Positions 40,403-52,064 are shown, counted from the stretch's first letter. The stretch is DNA of 64,000 nucleotides from Dactylonectria macrodidyma (GCA_020744425.1 JAGMUV010000031.1:620001-684000); one strand, 5' to 3'. The notes: generated from the sequence alone by a model not told the origin. Program-made: numbers and translations.

Positions 40403-42301
40403 CCATGCACCCCCCCCCTTGCGGTAACACCCCCCTTGCGGTAACACCCCCCTTTCGGTAACACCCCCCTTTCGGTAACCAAAAAAATGGCCTTCCCATA
40501 CAAAACTTACCAAGTTCACTTACATAGATTTCAGTCATTCTTGAACCTATTCGCAAGCCGTCGCCTTCAACGTATAAAGAAATGGCTAGAGTTTATTTTT
40601 TTAAGGTCAGCTGGTAACATGGGACCGGTGGTCCGTGGTCACCCTGCACTTCAAAATTTGCAATCCAACGCCCGAATCCCCTTCTGCCTACTGATGATTC
40701 CTCCTCTTGCCAGTCCTCCACAATTCACCTAAAATGGCTTCAAAACGGCCTCGGAGTGTTTATACGGAGGATGAAATGGCTGATGCCATACTTGATATCA
40801 CATAAAACGGCTTATCGCAACACCATGCCGCCCAGAAACACGGCATACCTCAGCACTCCATTTCCGACAGACTCCATGGCCAGACGGCCTCGGATGATCA
40901 GGTTCAACCTAACCGACACTTATCCAGGAATCAGGAGGCTAATTTAGCTTCCTGGATTCTCCGTCAAGAGTCCCTAAGTTATGCTCCCTCCCATAGTCAG
41001 ATCCGTGCCTGCGTCGTGGCTCTCTTGAAACAACAAAACCAGAAGCAGGAATTGGGACGCAACTGGTTAGCCAAATTCATCAAACGACATCTGGAGCTCA
41101 AGTCAAACCCTGAGAGACGCCAGGAGGCCAACAGATTCAATTAATTCACCCCGAAAGCGGTCCATTGGTACTTTGATATCAGGGAAGACGAGTACGATTG
41201 GATTAAGCCGGAAAACACCGTGAACGTTGATGAGGGCGGTATTATGACTGGTTTTGGTAAGTGTCTAACTTTTTATTCATAGAACTAGCTAATCAAACTT
41301 GTTTTCCAGGTCTGGATAGTCTGGTGGTTGGGAGTTCAGATCCAAAACGAAAGGCGCTACTCAAGGGCCACTAGTCTCGTAACTAGACTTCATTTATTGA
41401 GGCTATCACTGCAGACGGCCGTGCCTTGAGGCCTGGCATAATTTTTAAGGGCAGGGAACTCCAACAACAGTGGTTTTTGGACGAATCCCCGAAAATAGCT
41501 GATTGGAATTATATAACTTCGCCTAATGGATGGACAGACAACCACATTGCTATCGAGTGGCTTGAGAGGGTCTATTCGCCTCAGACCCAGCCTGCCGACG
41601 AATCTGATGCCAGGTTTATTATTCTGGATGGACATAGAAGTCATGGAACGGTGCGCTTTTTGTTTATATGCCAAAGAATCAATGTTGATTTGAAACCTGA
41701 CAAACGGATCGTAACGTGCTTTTCGAACAACGTCCAGTGTTGCTACCTCCCCGCCCTTCGTTCCCATGGTCTCCAGCCGTTGTATAACGGTGTTTTTAAT
41801 GCTTTGAAGGCGGCATATCGGAAAGAGCTTGAAAAACTGGCTTCTCTGACTGATTCTGCACCTGTTGACAAGGTCAACTTTATACGGGCTTATGCCATAT
41901 TTCTAGGTGGCATGGTGTTGCGATAAGCCGTTTTATGTGATATCAAGTATGGCATCAGCCATTTCATCCTCCGTATAAACACTCCGAGGCCGTTTTGAAG
42001 CCATTTTAGGTGAATTGTGGAGGACTGGCAAGAGGAGGAATCATCAGTAGGCAGAAGGGGATTCGGGCGTTGGATTGCAAATTTTGAAGTGCAGGGTGAC
42101 CACGGACCACCGGTCCCATGTTACCAGCTGACCTTAAAAAAATAAACTCTAGCCATTTCTTTATACGTTGAAGGCGACGGCTTGCGAATAGGTTCAAGAA
42201 TGACTGAAATCTATGTAAGTGAACTTGGTAAGTTTTGTATGGGAAGGCCATTTTTTTGGTTACCGAAAGGGGGGTGTTACCGAAAGGGGGGTGGTGCATG
42301 G
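40403..42301 (+). mobile_element. pogo/Tigger element 2, dead and rearranged
   Basis: The ends read ccatgcacc and ggtgcatgg, each flanked by TA (40,401-40,402 and 42,302-42,303). The inverted repeats are unusually long. From 40,487 to about 40,831 the sequence reappears inverted at about 41,909-42,217, including the start of the transposase gene. The true right end has been replaced by an inverted copy of the left end. The left repeat has four 17-bp cggtaacaccccc-type units, the right only two. Confidence 0.88.
40735..41908 (+). pseudogene. pogo transposase remnant with RIP-like stops
   Basis: The start at 40,735 reads the same psq helix-turn-helix as pogo 1 (VYTEDEMADAILDIT, then NGLSQHHAAQKHG). 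In-frame stops replace Gln or Trp at about 40,804 (CAA to TAA), 41,142 (CAA to TAA), 41,372 (CAG to TAG) and 41,384 (TGG to TAG). Every one is C-to-T or G-to-A in a CpA or TpG context. An intron lies at about 41,257-41,309. The third catalytic Asp is Tyr (PLYNGVF against PLDNGVF). The 3' end is lost into the inverted repeat near 41,908. Confidence 0.88.
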
Positions 42302-42303
42302 TA

Positions 42304-42757
42304 CTAGCAGCACGTCAGACACTTAATTTTGGGTCACTTTAGAGGGCTTTAAGGGCAAGAAGGGTCTTTGCCTCAGTATTTGATTGTCACATGCTTGGGA
42401 GTGAAGATTTAATGGATGAAGTAGAATGTTAAGTGTAGGAGGGAAAAGTGTATCGCACACTGCGATACTGTTACAGCCTGGTCCTCCGGAACGGCGATGG
42501 GCTTAAAAGGTGAGCTAGTGTGCCCAATGGTTGCTGCAATAGCGATTATTGACTAATCTTTTGCCCTGTGGTACAGCGGTCCAGCACAACTGTTACAGAT
42601 GCGTCGCATGCTTATTAAGTACGTTAGGTTATATATATTTAAATATCTAAGTGATTAATCTTTTTTTGTATAATATAATAGTTAAAGGTATAACTAGCTA
42701 TTATAGCCTTTTATTACCACAACAACGCTAGTTTCCATGTCCTTCAAGTCTGGCCCT
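42304..42757. other. AT-rich intergenic DNA
   Basis: No gene is visible. 42,600-42,720 is strongly AT-rich with runs such as tatatatatttaaatatc, as left by repeat-induced point mutation or in a 3' untranslated region. Confidence 0.5.
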
Positions 42758-43750
42758 TCAGTCAACGTCCGGCACCGGCAACCCATCCACAATCTTCACT
42801 GTCATATTCAGTTTCTTCAGTGCCTCGATGCTCCTTTGATCTCTCAAAGCCGTAGTATCTTTCTCCGTGACAAGAACGAAATCATAGGTAAGCAACCTCA
42901 TTCCCTCACGAGTTCCAGGATACTTGCTCGCCATCTCCCTGTCCACTTGTCCAAGGTCAACAATCAACGACTCCTTGACGCCAAATACGGCATCCGACGT
43001 CTCGTACGGATCGTTCCTCAAGTACAAGGCCGTCACCAGCGTGTCCCAGCCTTCTTTCTCAAACATGAAATGCATATGACTCGGCCTCATTGGATGTCTG
43101 TTCAACTTCAACAGCAGCTTGCCAACAGGTCCATCATGTGGAATAGGATAAGGAACCGGGACGATTCCCTTAAACCAGAAGTTGCCCTTCTCATCACTCT
43201 TTAGGATGCAGCGCCCATCAGGCTTGTCCCTTCCCGCATGTTGGACGTCGTACATGCCACTCGAATCCGTCTCCCAAATGTCAATCATAACACCTGAAAT
43301 CGGGCTGCTGTTGGTATCCTTGACGGTACAGACCACCAACAAAGGTTCGCCGTTCTGGTCGTGCGACATAAGACTGCCATTGTCGAGGTGCTCCGCATCA
43401 TGAGTATGAAAGGGACCCAGAACAGTGCCTTCTGTCGAGCCTGCCGGCTTGGGATGGTCAACACTATCGACCAACAAACTCAATCCCAAGATGTCGCTTA
43501 GCAGGATGAACTCTTGTCGAACGTCTGTGCAGATTTGGCCCGTGGCAGTGAGGAACAAGATCGCCTGCAGCCATTCATTGTGCGATAGGCGTGTTTCGCG
43601 CGCATAGTCGTGAAGATGGACGACAAGGCGTTCAAGAAGAAACTTGAAGCGCGGTGAGGGGTTCGTCGAGTTTACCAAGTTCACATTATCTGTGATGTTG
43701 TCGATGGTTAGGTCCTTGAGCGGCGGAATTGTGACTTTGGTCGGATCCAT
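42758..43750 (-). CDS. intradiol ring-cleavage dioxygenase (catechol/hydroxyquinol type)
   Basis: The frame is intronless and gives 330 residues from MDPTKVTIPPLKDL. Upstream in-frame ATGs lie in a minisatellite and are unlikely starts. The N-terminal dimerisation domain includes TATGQICTDVRQEFILLSDI. The core has the non-haem iron ligands: Tyr in SGMYDVQ, Tyr in VPVPYPIPHDGPVG, and two His in RHPMRPSHMHFM. GTVLGPFH marks the active-site loop. The enzyme opens catechol or hydroxyquinol between the hydroxyls to a muconate or maleylacetate, which fits with the phenol hydroxylase at 62,968. It appears intact. The pogo 2 element sits just downstream. Confidence 0.9.
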   Translation of the reverse strand: MDPTKVTIPPLKDLTIDNITDNVNLVNSTNPSPRFKFLLERLVVHLHDYARETRLSHNEWLQAILFLTATGQICTDVRQEFILLSDILGLSLLVDSVDHPKPAGSTEGTVLGPFHTHDAEHLDNGSLMSHDQNGEPLLVVCTVKDTNSSPISGVMIDIWETDSSGMYDVQHAGRDKPDGRCILKSDEKGNFWFKGIVPVPYPIPHDGPVGKLLLKLNRHPMRPSHMHFMFEKEGWDTLVTALYLRNDPYETSDAVFGVKESLIVDLGQVDREMASKYPGTREGMRLLTYDFVLVTEKDTTALRDQRSIEALKKLNMTVKIVDGLPVPDVD

Positions 43751-43775
43751 GTTAAAAACTGCGTCTGGAATTGAG

Positions 43776-43855
43776 GATTGATGGTTGAGGATAGACGATT
43801 GACGATTGACGATTGACGATTGACGATTGACGATTGATGATTGATGATTAAGGAG
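43776..43855. repeat. minisatellite upstream of the dioxygenase
   Basis: Tandem copies of gattgacgatt with gattgatgatt and gattgaggatt variants. It ends about 25 bp from the dioxygenase ATG, so it lies in the promoter or 5' untranslated region. Copy number could vary between strains. Confidence 0.8.
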
Positions 43856-44345
43856 ATGATTCAACAAACTTGGCTCCGTCTACTAAAGGAGTCAAAGGAA
43901 CAGAGATATAAATTTGTGGCGAAAGCGACAGGCTTTACTTTCGGCAGGGTTCTCTTCGTTTCTTTCTGATCCACTGGCAAGTTTGTTTATGGCTCAATCG
44001 CATCATCACCATCATCTCCGGTATCTGTTCTAGGTTTCATAAGCACTGGTGAGAGTTCCAAGGTCCGCGGCACACCCGAGGCCCCCGCAGCGGTGCCCAA
44101 TCCCAATTCCATGTTCACACCAGCGGAGTCTCCGCGGATTTGGCATTTGAACCTCGGTCATCCCGAGCCGCCTTTTCAAAAACATGTCCGAAGGCACCAT
44201 CAATGGACGCCGGCTTTTGTGTTTTTCCCGGTGTTCGCTGAAACTGTCTGTTGTTAGCCGCCTCACCTGACTAGATCGGGCCTGCGCAACTGGTACTCTC
44301 TGCTTTTAACGACCACTCTTCAAACTCTCATTGACCCTCAATTCT

Positions 44346-47294
44346 CTATTCTATGGACCAGCCAGGCTCTAGACAGCCGTCGCCAGAGAGCATGGCGTTA
44401 TGTGGATGCCAGCTGCCATCCATCCCTAGTTCCAACGCCCCATTTCCAGAAACCTCAGCGCCAAAGAAACACGGCTGCTGGCCAAAATCGAAGCCGTCGT
44501 CGAGGCCGTTGCCGTAGAAAGCATCATATAGTTCCGCCTGGAGCCCGTTTAGAGATACTACTGGAGAGGTAGAGCTGCTGCCATCGACACTACAAACACT
44601 CTCTGTACCACTCGGTCGACCTCGACCAGTACCCGTTGATATCGAAGCTCCCCCGCCATCGTCGTTCGAGATTACAGGACGTTCCAAGGTTAGCAAGGAA
44701 GCCGTAGAAGGCTCTAGTGCTGATATTGGCCGGGTTGACGAGGACACCTGCTGCATTCCGCGATGATCAAGGCTGCTGCTGGTTTGGAGAGCATCTGAGC
44801 CGGTCCTATTCTTCTCTGGTCTTGGTCTTGTCCATTTGTCAAGAAATTGGCGCACAACATCGGCGCAACGCTGTGAGGCTTTCAATTCGATTTGGTCGAA
44901 AATATCGATCGCTAGTCTGCAGAGCCTCCTGTCTTCTTCTGACGTTCTTCTGTCAACTTCTACAGAAGGTTGTGGATTGGACAGGTCGTTGGCACTACTT
45001 TGCTGGCGATGGCGGGAGCGATGGTAATCGTCAGCAACCTTTGGCAAGATGACAAGAGTAGCGTGAAGGCAGTAAAAGCAATAGTAACTCCAACGCCTGA
45101 GGCCTGGCGCTAGTGCAAACAGGCTGTAGATATGTCGTATCATATCCCTAGCAGCATCCCAATATGATGATTGATGGAGATTATATAATGGCTGCCTGCA
45201 CAAGGTATAGCTTTCGGATGCTTTCTTTGTAACGGAGCTTCGAAGCAAAATGATATTGGCGAGGTTGTAATCTTCCATGAATGTGAGCATATGGGCGAAA
45301 CCGCGTTGTGACTGAATACAGCGGCCATCAGGACGTTGAAGATGTGAACTTACGTATTCTAAGGCTACTCTTCTGTCTTTCTTTCCAATTGTGCAAGAAT
45401 AGCGAGGAATAGTTGTCACGGGCAGCGTGAGTGAGGTCTTCAAAAACAAGATATGTGGGAAGAGATGCCCGCCACCGTTCTAACTCGTGGCGTAACGCTT
45501 CTTTTTGCTCTAGTTTGAAAGTGCTCTGCTCATCAGATTCGGCGAACTGTAAGGTTGTAAGCGTTGACGCGATTAATTGCCTGCAGATGGGACCCCGTAC
45601 AAGCTTTAGGATCCTCCAAATGACCTTGGCAATTTCCGCCAGGTACCGGATAAACCCAACTTGAGCTGACTCTGGAATGAGTTCGTCGCTTGATGGAGGC
45701 TTCTAGACAGTTAGCAAGTGATCTTAATGGTCTTGGCAGCCTGAAAATACCTGTGTAGTTGGATAGTTCATGATCATCTCTGATGGTCGAAGAGACATTG
45801 GTCGGCCTGAGTCCAGGCTTAATTCGACTTCCTGAATGTAAATTATCCACCAGGTACGCTTTGCTTCCTCAACATCAAAGCCAAACGAGTAGTGCAATGA
45901 CTCAACGTTCAATCCAATCGAAAAGGCCAACCGAGTGGCGACGCCGTTGAGAATATATGCCACTAGTTTGACCGCGTTATTCCTCGAATGAGACGGAGAG
46001 AAAGGATTATTTTCTTACAGTTGGGTTTGATTGCATGCTGAGCGTAGGCGCCCTGTCATATAGAAAACGTTAGACTGCAACATAGTGTATGATTTTATGC
46101 GCACATAGGACAGACCAGAAGCGTCGCAGCTTGAACTAGTTGAAGGTTGCTCGCATTAAGAAGGCGTCCGAGCATGTCTTGAGCCTCTGCGAAGTACCAT
46201 GAAGCCCACGACGAGCTGTCTTCTTGCTCATCTTCATACAGCGCACCCAGTGCAAGCACGGCGTATAGTAGACAGGCGAATTGCGGCCGCCTTGGATCGT
46301 CTGTGGTGGCGAGGAAAAGCCGTCTATCGCCAAAGAGTTGTCGCAGCGAGCCATATCGTGCCCTGAAAGCAACAGGATCTAGAATAGGGAGGAGTACGTG
46401 GATGGTCTGGAAAAAGCTGTCGATATGCCTATCAGCGATGTTGTCACGCAGATATCGATCGCTGCGCAACGCGTTTAGCGGTATAACGTAATCGCAGAAG
46501 CCTGTCAGTTCGTCCAGCCCAAGGCTCCTAGAGCTTTCGTCGCGAGATGCTAGACGTTCGGGGTTTGAATGGTGCAGGCGCTGTTTAGCGGGTGCGCTGC
46601 TGTCTGACGCATCTTCCAGTTGCCTGAGTCTCTTGCCCAAGGAAGATGCTATCATGAATGTCGACGTCTGGCCTGGCACCATGAGATGGTAAGGATGGCG
46701 TTCAGTAACACTGGCGTCGGACTAACCATAGTACTCAAAACACTCAGTCTGCTGGTTCAACTGTGCAACGCCGCTGGATCTTCGTTCGCAGGAGTGCTGC
46801 TGCTGTTTCGTTGCTGTTGCAGGGTGTCAGAGTACGTTGATGAAAAGCCTGTGCACTGGCAGCTGCAAACCTTGCCCGGAAACGCTGGCGATACTGCTGG
46901 CTTGTCGGCCCATTTCTTCCTCGATCCTATCAAGTCGGGACAATACAAGATCCAGTTTTCTAGAAGGTGAGTTAGAGCCGCAATCCAACAGAAGGATGAA
47001 ACGTACTCTACGAGAGCCTTATTTCCAGCACTCTCCGTAGCCAAGGGCGAGAAAGCAAAGACACATTGTATCTCTTTCTTGACGCATTGATCACACGGTT
47101 GAAGACCATTGCACTGAAGAAGCATCATAACTTTTAGCCAAATATGCAGAAGCGACCGGGGCCTCCAGCACACAGTGGCAGCTTACCTTGATCCGCTTCT
47201 CCCGGCATCTTTCGCACGCCTCAGGAGCCTTCTTGCGAACCGCCTTCGATCTATTAGAGCCAGGAAGGGTATTAGAAACACCAGAGCTCGACAT
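44346..47294 (-). CDS. Zn2Cys6 transcription factor 2 (fungal-specific)
   Basis: Exon 1 (47294-47187) ends in CERCREKRIK. A 73-nt intron leads to exon 2 (from 47,113) with CNGLQPCDQCVKKEIQC, completing the zinc cluster in C2C6C6C2C6C spacing. A 47-nt intron then brings in a coiled-coil linker (KLDLVLSRLDRIEEEM). The fungal_trans domain follows over several exons (46,682-44,346): FFQTIHVLLPILDPVAFR, LYAVLALGALYEDEQED, GVATRLAFSIGLNVESLH and FDVEEAKRTWWIIYIQEVE with SGRPMSLRP. The C-terminus is Ser/Asp-rich and ends MLSGDGCLEPGWSIE. At least six exons are needed; not every boundary was fixed. It lies upstream of and in the same direction as the dioxygenase and may control it. Confidence 0.85.
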
Positions 47295-47984
47295 ATCCGC
47301 GTAGGAGCATGTTATGCTGTCGTGCTGGGTGACAGTAGGTGAGAGATGTTAAGTGAGGAGTAACGGTCAATGGATTTTTGGACTAAATCGGTGATGGTGG
47401 CCGCCGGACAAGAAAATCGGCATCTGGGGATGGCGCTATCACCGAAGCGGCGACTGGCCAATCATAGGGCGAGAAGATCATCCTCCACACGACGCCACCC
47501 CCGCAGCCTAACTCCATACAGTCTAGGCAGGGGGTCAATCGCCGCTTAGTCAGCCCCCGCAGTACTTCCTGGGGAGGCTCTATGAGGCTTAGTCCTCCCG
47601 GGATAATTCAGCCGAAGGCTGACTCTACATCAGTTCTTAAGTTTTCCCGAATAATGAGGGTTTGGTGCAGACAGGGATAAATAAGTTTTTCGGAATCTGA
47701 TTGGCCCAAATTTTGTATTACTGGTCGCTAAAGAAGGCTGGATTGGTTGGCGGCTCTAGAAAAGGTGGGTATCCGCCAGCCACCATGTGTCACTGCGTCT
47801 TTGTTTACTTCTTTGTTTACCATCGCCAAATTTGCCTGGCGATCTGTTCGTTTGCTTCGCCAAGTAACCTTTCTTCTAAAATACTACGTCACCCCATGCA
47901 CATTGGAGCGGCGATGGGGTGCATGGGGTAGCCTCAGCCGAAGGCTGTGTGTCCGCGGGCCGGGAAGCTATTACTACTACTGCA
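47295..47984. other. promoter region of regulator 2 and 3' flank of PIF1 copy 1
   Basis: 47,295-47,580 is the upstream region of the regulator. 47,600-47,984 is the 3' flank of the helicase remnant, with two cagccgaaggctg palindromes (47,609-47,621 and 47,935-47,947). No other gene is seen. Confidence 0.5.
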
Positions 47985-48522
47985 TTATCTACGTACTAAT
48001 CCATTGCCATGGCCATTCTTGGTATTATGTGACATGTACGGATTCCGTGTGAGCACCTGTCGTTTCCTAAGCTCCTGATCCCTCATCTTCATCTTCATGC
48101 CATCCGGGGGAGACCCGTAGACCAGGTGATTACGATCAAATGGTGCATCCAACTGTTCCAACATCAGACCCTCGAGCGTTTTCATGCGGGAGACAGCCAC
48201 GTAGCTTAAACCAGTCTGAAAGTCCCGGCAGGACAGATCTGTAACTATCATGTCTTCGGTGATGCTTTGTGACTTGTGCACGGTAATTGCGTAGCATACG
48301 ATCAGGGGAAACTGGGTGCGAGCGCAGAGAGTGGCTCCGATGAGGAAGTCCCTCTCCACTGGGAGAGTCGGCACAATCTTCTTGCCATCAGGGGTTGTCG
48401 CACGACACGATTGTTTGGATGACTGAACAACGATCGGGAAGAAGATCCCCTGTGAATCGGGCAACGAAAGACTCTTGATTTCCTATCTAAAGGAGCGACG
48501 AAGGTCGGTCTTTTATACCTAT

Positions 48523-50628
48523 CCCTTTGACTGTGTCAAGGCTCCAGACAGGGGGTCGCAGGGGGGTCGGCCCAATTAGGGAACGAGCGTTCAGAGGTAC
48601 ATCAATTCCCACCTATTTTGTATGGTGATAGAAGTCCCAGCAATCCTGCGAGCTACAAAGAGCTACATCGCACTGGTCACAGCCACCGCGAGACTGCCGC
48701 CGGATCCGGACCCTGTTGCCGTCGGCCTCACTCAACGGCCGCCGCGAGCTTCGTGACCTGACCTCTCCACGCCGTACGCCCTGACATGCGAGGCAGTTAC
48801 CCTTTTTCCCTCGCTGGACGTATTTATGCTGTGACAGAGGCGTAAATTCGTCTCCCGCCCGAAACCTCTGCCTAGAGTCAGATTGACCGCTGTACGCCTG
48901 GACGAGGTCATCAACAAGGCGCCCTCGCCACTTAGCCTGACGTGTATATGACTTCCAAATAGGCTTGCCGCGTAGCTGAAGAAGGTAACTGTTGACTACA
49001 ATGACGTCAATTAGGTAGGACCAAGCTAGGGCTTGCCAACCCCCTCGGCGCACACGGTGTTCGAAGCCCAAATATGACCTCAGTTGGTCACCGCGGTCTA
49101 CCCCGTTCATCTCGTCATTGTAGAAGGCAGCAACAGACGGGATAATAATCTCTTTCACTGGCTCGTCACCGAAAAATCGCTGTATTGGGCGTGCTCGAAT
49201 TTGGTCTGTTGTCGGCCTCTTGCGTAACCGAAGGACGGTCTCGTCGCCTGCGTACACAGTAGATAAGAACAACACAAGGGCGTTGTCTTTCCACGCGATC
49301 TGATTTACCTGGCCCAGGACAAATTAGTAGGGCATTTACAGCTAAAGCTGTCTGCTTGACTGACCTTTTTATCCTTAGTCGGGACGGTCCTGATTTCGTT
49401 GAATTTGATATTTGCGGCAGCTGTGTTATCGTCATTTTTGAGCTTGACTAAGGGCTTGTAGATGCCACAGTTGACTCGGGCTGTACCCGTAGCGCCGTGG
49501 CCGTGCTCGCGGAGCCTGCGTAGGAGGTCGGGAGAGGAAAAGAGGTTATCGATAAAGACGTGATAGTTGGCTTCTGGCAGCAAGTTTAGTAGGGCAACAA
49601 CCACAGCCTGCGTCGGGTTCAGATAGACTGTCTTCTCCTGCTTGGCCTCACGCCGCCGTTGCCGGGCAGGCTTGAGACCAACAGGTCCAAACCTAGGTCC
49701 GGGCCTATGCCAAATCCAACGTAGGAAATAGCCCTGCTGTGCTGTAACCCAAACTTTGAAGCCGACGGGGATCGGCTTGTTAGGGACTCTTGTTGTCTCT
49801 TTTGACCTCCCTGTATAGCGGGCCATACACTCATCTACAGCGATGCAAGTGCCTGGAACATAGAAATCCGTAGACACGCGCTGTATGTGGTCAGACCACG
49901 GCGTCACACGGTCATAGGTGAGGCCGCTGTTGCTGCTTATGGTGATGTGAGGGCTGAAAATGCGAATGTGACGATGTAGCTGCTGAAATCGGTCATAGGT
50001 CATATATTTGATGATAGAGTGAGTAGAGTGTTGGTGCCCCGGCCGAGAAGTCTCCCAATGGTCTTCGAGGTCAAGTTCAGTGTGAATCCCTAAGTAAATA
50101 AGGATTGCGACCCATATATAGACTTCTGCAACAGAGGTTGGTCTCCAGAGGCGTAACCGTGATCTTGGCGGTAATGTGTGTGCACTACCGCGAGCCTCTT
50201 GCTGCAGGTGGCTAACCCAGTCATTGGTATATTTGACCCAGCTTTCTACTAGGGAAATAGGTAGGAATTGCTGGAAAAGAGATAACGGGTCCTGGGGCAG
50301 GTCCTTGACCTTAAAGTCGCGTGTTGGAACCTCGAAAGGCATGAAGTTGTAGCCGCGTTCGTTGACAGGGGCTAGGTTCGGCCGGCAGGTGTTGTCAGCT
50401 GCCTGCTCTCGGCGGCTGTTATCAGTGCAAATGAAGCTGTTATCGTCATACACATTGATTGCCTGTGTTGAGGGCACTTGGGTATCCATCGCGAAAGTCA
50501 GAATCGTTTGTATGTGTATTTTGGTGGGGTTGATTCTGACTACGCGACGCGTTACTCTGATGTACCTCAAACTGAGCAGGGGTCATGTGGGGCACAATCT
50601 GGCCTGGAGCCTTAACACAGTCAAAGGG
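48523..50628 (-). mobile_element. piggyBac-like DNA transposon
   Basis: The 2,106-bp element has 25-bp inverted repeats (ccctttgactgtgt(c/t)aaggctccag, one mismatch). Comparison with the uninterrupted repeat at 3,283-3,424 fixes the insertion point. The dinucleotide at flanks both sides (48,521-48,522 and 50,629-50,630), and the empty site carries one copy. This differs from the usual TTAA target. A single transposase gene fills the element. Confidence 0.9.
48613..50489 (-). CDS. piggyBac-like transposase
   Basis: Exons 50489-49365 and 49308-48613 join in phase across a 57-nt GT-AG intron, giving 606 residues. The DDE_Tnp_1_7 core carries the three expected Asp: GTCIAVDECMARYTGR, YHVFIDNLFSSPDLL and EMNGVDRGDQLRSYLG. 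KPIPVGFKVWVTAQQGYF is typical. The C-terminus ends in a Cys-rich ring-like motif (CLACQGV ... CDQCDVALCSSQDCWDFYH). The frame is open and the ends are nearly perfect, so it may be active. Confidence 0.92.
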
Positions 50629-51060
50629 ATGTTCAATCTGTCGATAGTATTAGGTAGTAGGCTGCTGCCTGATGCTAGTGGTGGTCGTTCACTCTCATCG
50701 TGAACAAGTTCACGATGATCGTGATTCTTGCCTCGTTTTGCGAGTGAGCGACTTGATATTGACAGGGGTGGTCAGGAATACCGGTCCGCTGTATTTGTCA
50801 AACTCCATCATGATACCACAGGGAGGGTCTTGGATGGGGCCGGCCCCAGGTGCCCAGCCGATGTCGTAAATCGTACCGCGAGCGCCGTTGCAGAGGCCAA
50901 CTGGCTGCTAAAGGTTGGACGTCAGCATTAGACGGGCGCTAATGTATGGGAATCTGCTTTGCAAGGTTCCCTGCCTTGTCATCGGGGGCAGCAGCCGCAC
51001 CAGGGCCGACGTTCTTAGCTTTGACCTGGACGACTGGCTGGCCGAGGCGGTCGAATCGCG

Positions 51061-51640
51061 CCTCTGAATTCTTTATTTAGTTAGCATTGAATGCCCTACG
51101 GAGCGGAGACAGCTGACATGAGAATTGCACTAATTACGGCACTCTAGGCAATTCTTAATGTTACCCGCAGATTTCCTATTGCTAACGAAGTCACCTGCCG
51201 GTTTGTTATGGAAATTATGTCATCTTGTAGCTGTTGAGGAGTAGACTTCGGACTCATTGCGCGCAATAAAGCAAGACATCAAGCAGCATTGGGTACGAAA
51301 TCCAAAGTAAATAAACTGGGTGTGTGTGAAATTCAACGTAAACAAACCAGGGGTAATGCCAGCTGCTAAAGTATGGTCCCACTTTTTTGAGGCCGTCATC
51401 CAGTTGTTGCACGTTTTGCGGCCGTCCATACAAATTTGGGCCAATAAAGGCCCGAGAAACTTTTTGAGCCCCATACAACTGGGGCCCACTTTAAAACGGC
51501 AGACGTCCAATCGTTGAACGATTTGCGGCCATTTGGACCAATCAGAGCTGGAGAAACTTTTTGACCTGTCTGCACCAAAGCATTAATGTAGAGTCAGCCT
51601 TCGGCTGAATTATCGATCCCGATGCACCGTATGACTGAGG
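51061..51640. other. upstream region of PIF1 copy 2 with tandem blocks
   Basis: No gene is visible. Two related blocks of about 60-70 bp (51,399-51,468 and 51,507-51,566) share gttttgcggcc and gagaaactttttga text. 51,560-51,620, with the cagccttcggctg palindrome, is repeated in the 3' flank of copy 1 (47,600-47,690) in the same orientation relative to the helicase genes. Confidence 0.6.
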
Positions 51641-51922
51641 ATGGATTCCGATTCTAGGGGTAATATGAGCTCTGGATCTGATTTTGGAGTCCATTGCCCG
51701 TCTTGCAACCAAATAAAACCAGCAAGTGACTTCATTAGCAGGAGGAAATCTGCCAATCAAACTATAACCTGCCTGGAATGCCGGGACCAGCGCGATTCCG
51801 AGGTAACTGACATCATTGGTATAGTCTATATGCGTCCCTAACCTGATCAAGCGTGCCAGGTCCAAAGGTGCGGTCCTGACGTTGAGGAACCTGGCCGTCC
51901 GTCCTTCCTCAGCTGAGAGATC

Positions 51923-52064
51923 TGTTGAAATGAGCATATTGTGTTGATTGAAGAAGAAGAAAGACTGGTGTTAACCACCGGAAACTATTGACAAGAAGAC
52001 ATCCACATCCTCGCCACCAATGGATCGGAATAGCCATTGATCCGTTAAACAATGGATCTCAACA
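51923..52064 (-). repeat. copia 3' LTR
   Basis: 142 bp with TG...CA ends, identical to 58,408-58,549. Confidence 0.96.

Larger units (their letters stand above)
48484..50734. repeat. dispersed palindromic repeat, copy split by piggyBac
   Basis: The left part 48,484-48,522 and right part 50,629-50,734 together match 3,283-3,424. The repeat itself interrupts the helicase gene: similar atcaag text (atcaagtcgctc / atcaagagtctt) lies on either side of it. Confidence 0.8.
47985..51060 (-). pseudogene. PIF1-type helicase, copy 1 (interrupted and decayed)
   Basis: The right piece (51,060-50,760) reads GQPVVQVKAKNVGPGAAAAP, then a 2-nt deletion and a TGG-to-TAG stop, then YSGPVFLTT. The left piece (48,464-47,985) holds the helicase end: VERDFLIGATLCARTQFPLI, then AITVHKSQSITEDMIVTDLS and YVAVSRMKTLEGLML, ending GHGNGLVRR. 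Between them lie the palindromic repeat and the piggyBac-like element. The N-terminal half is absent. Copy 2 (51,641-60,081) shows the missing parts. PIF1 helicases unwind DNA; no Rep nuclease domain that would make this a Helitron is seen. Confidence 0.85.

Noticed and set aside
47600..51620. A TIR transposon carrying a PIF1 helicase, based on inverted copies of the cagccgaaggctg block at both ends
   Set aside because: The right-hand block lies directly upstream of helicase copy 2 and belongs to it. Relative to each helicase gene the blocks are in the same orientation, so they are not the two inverted ends of one element.
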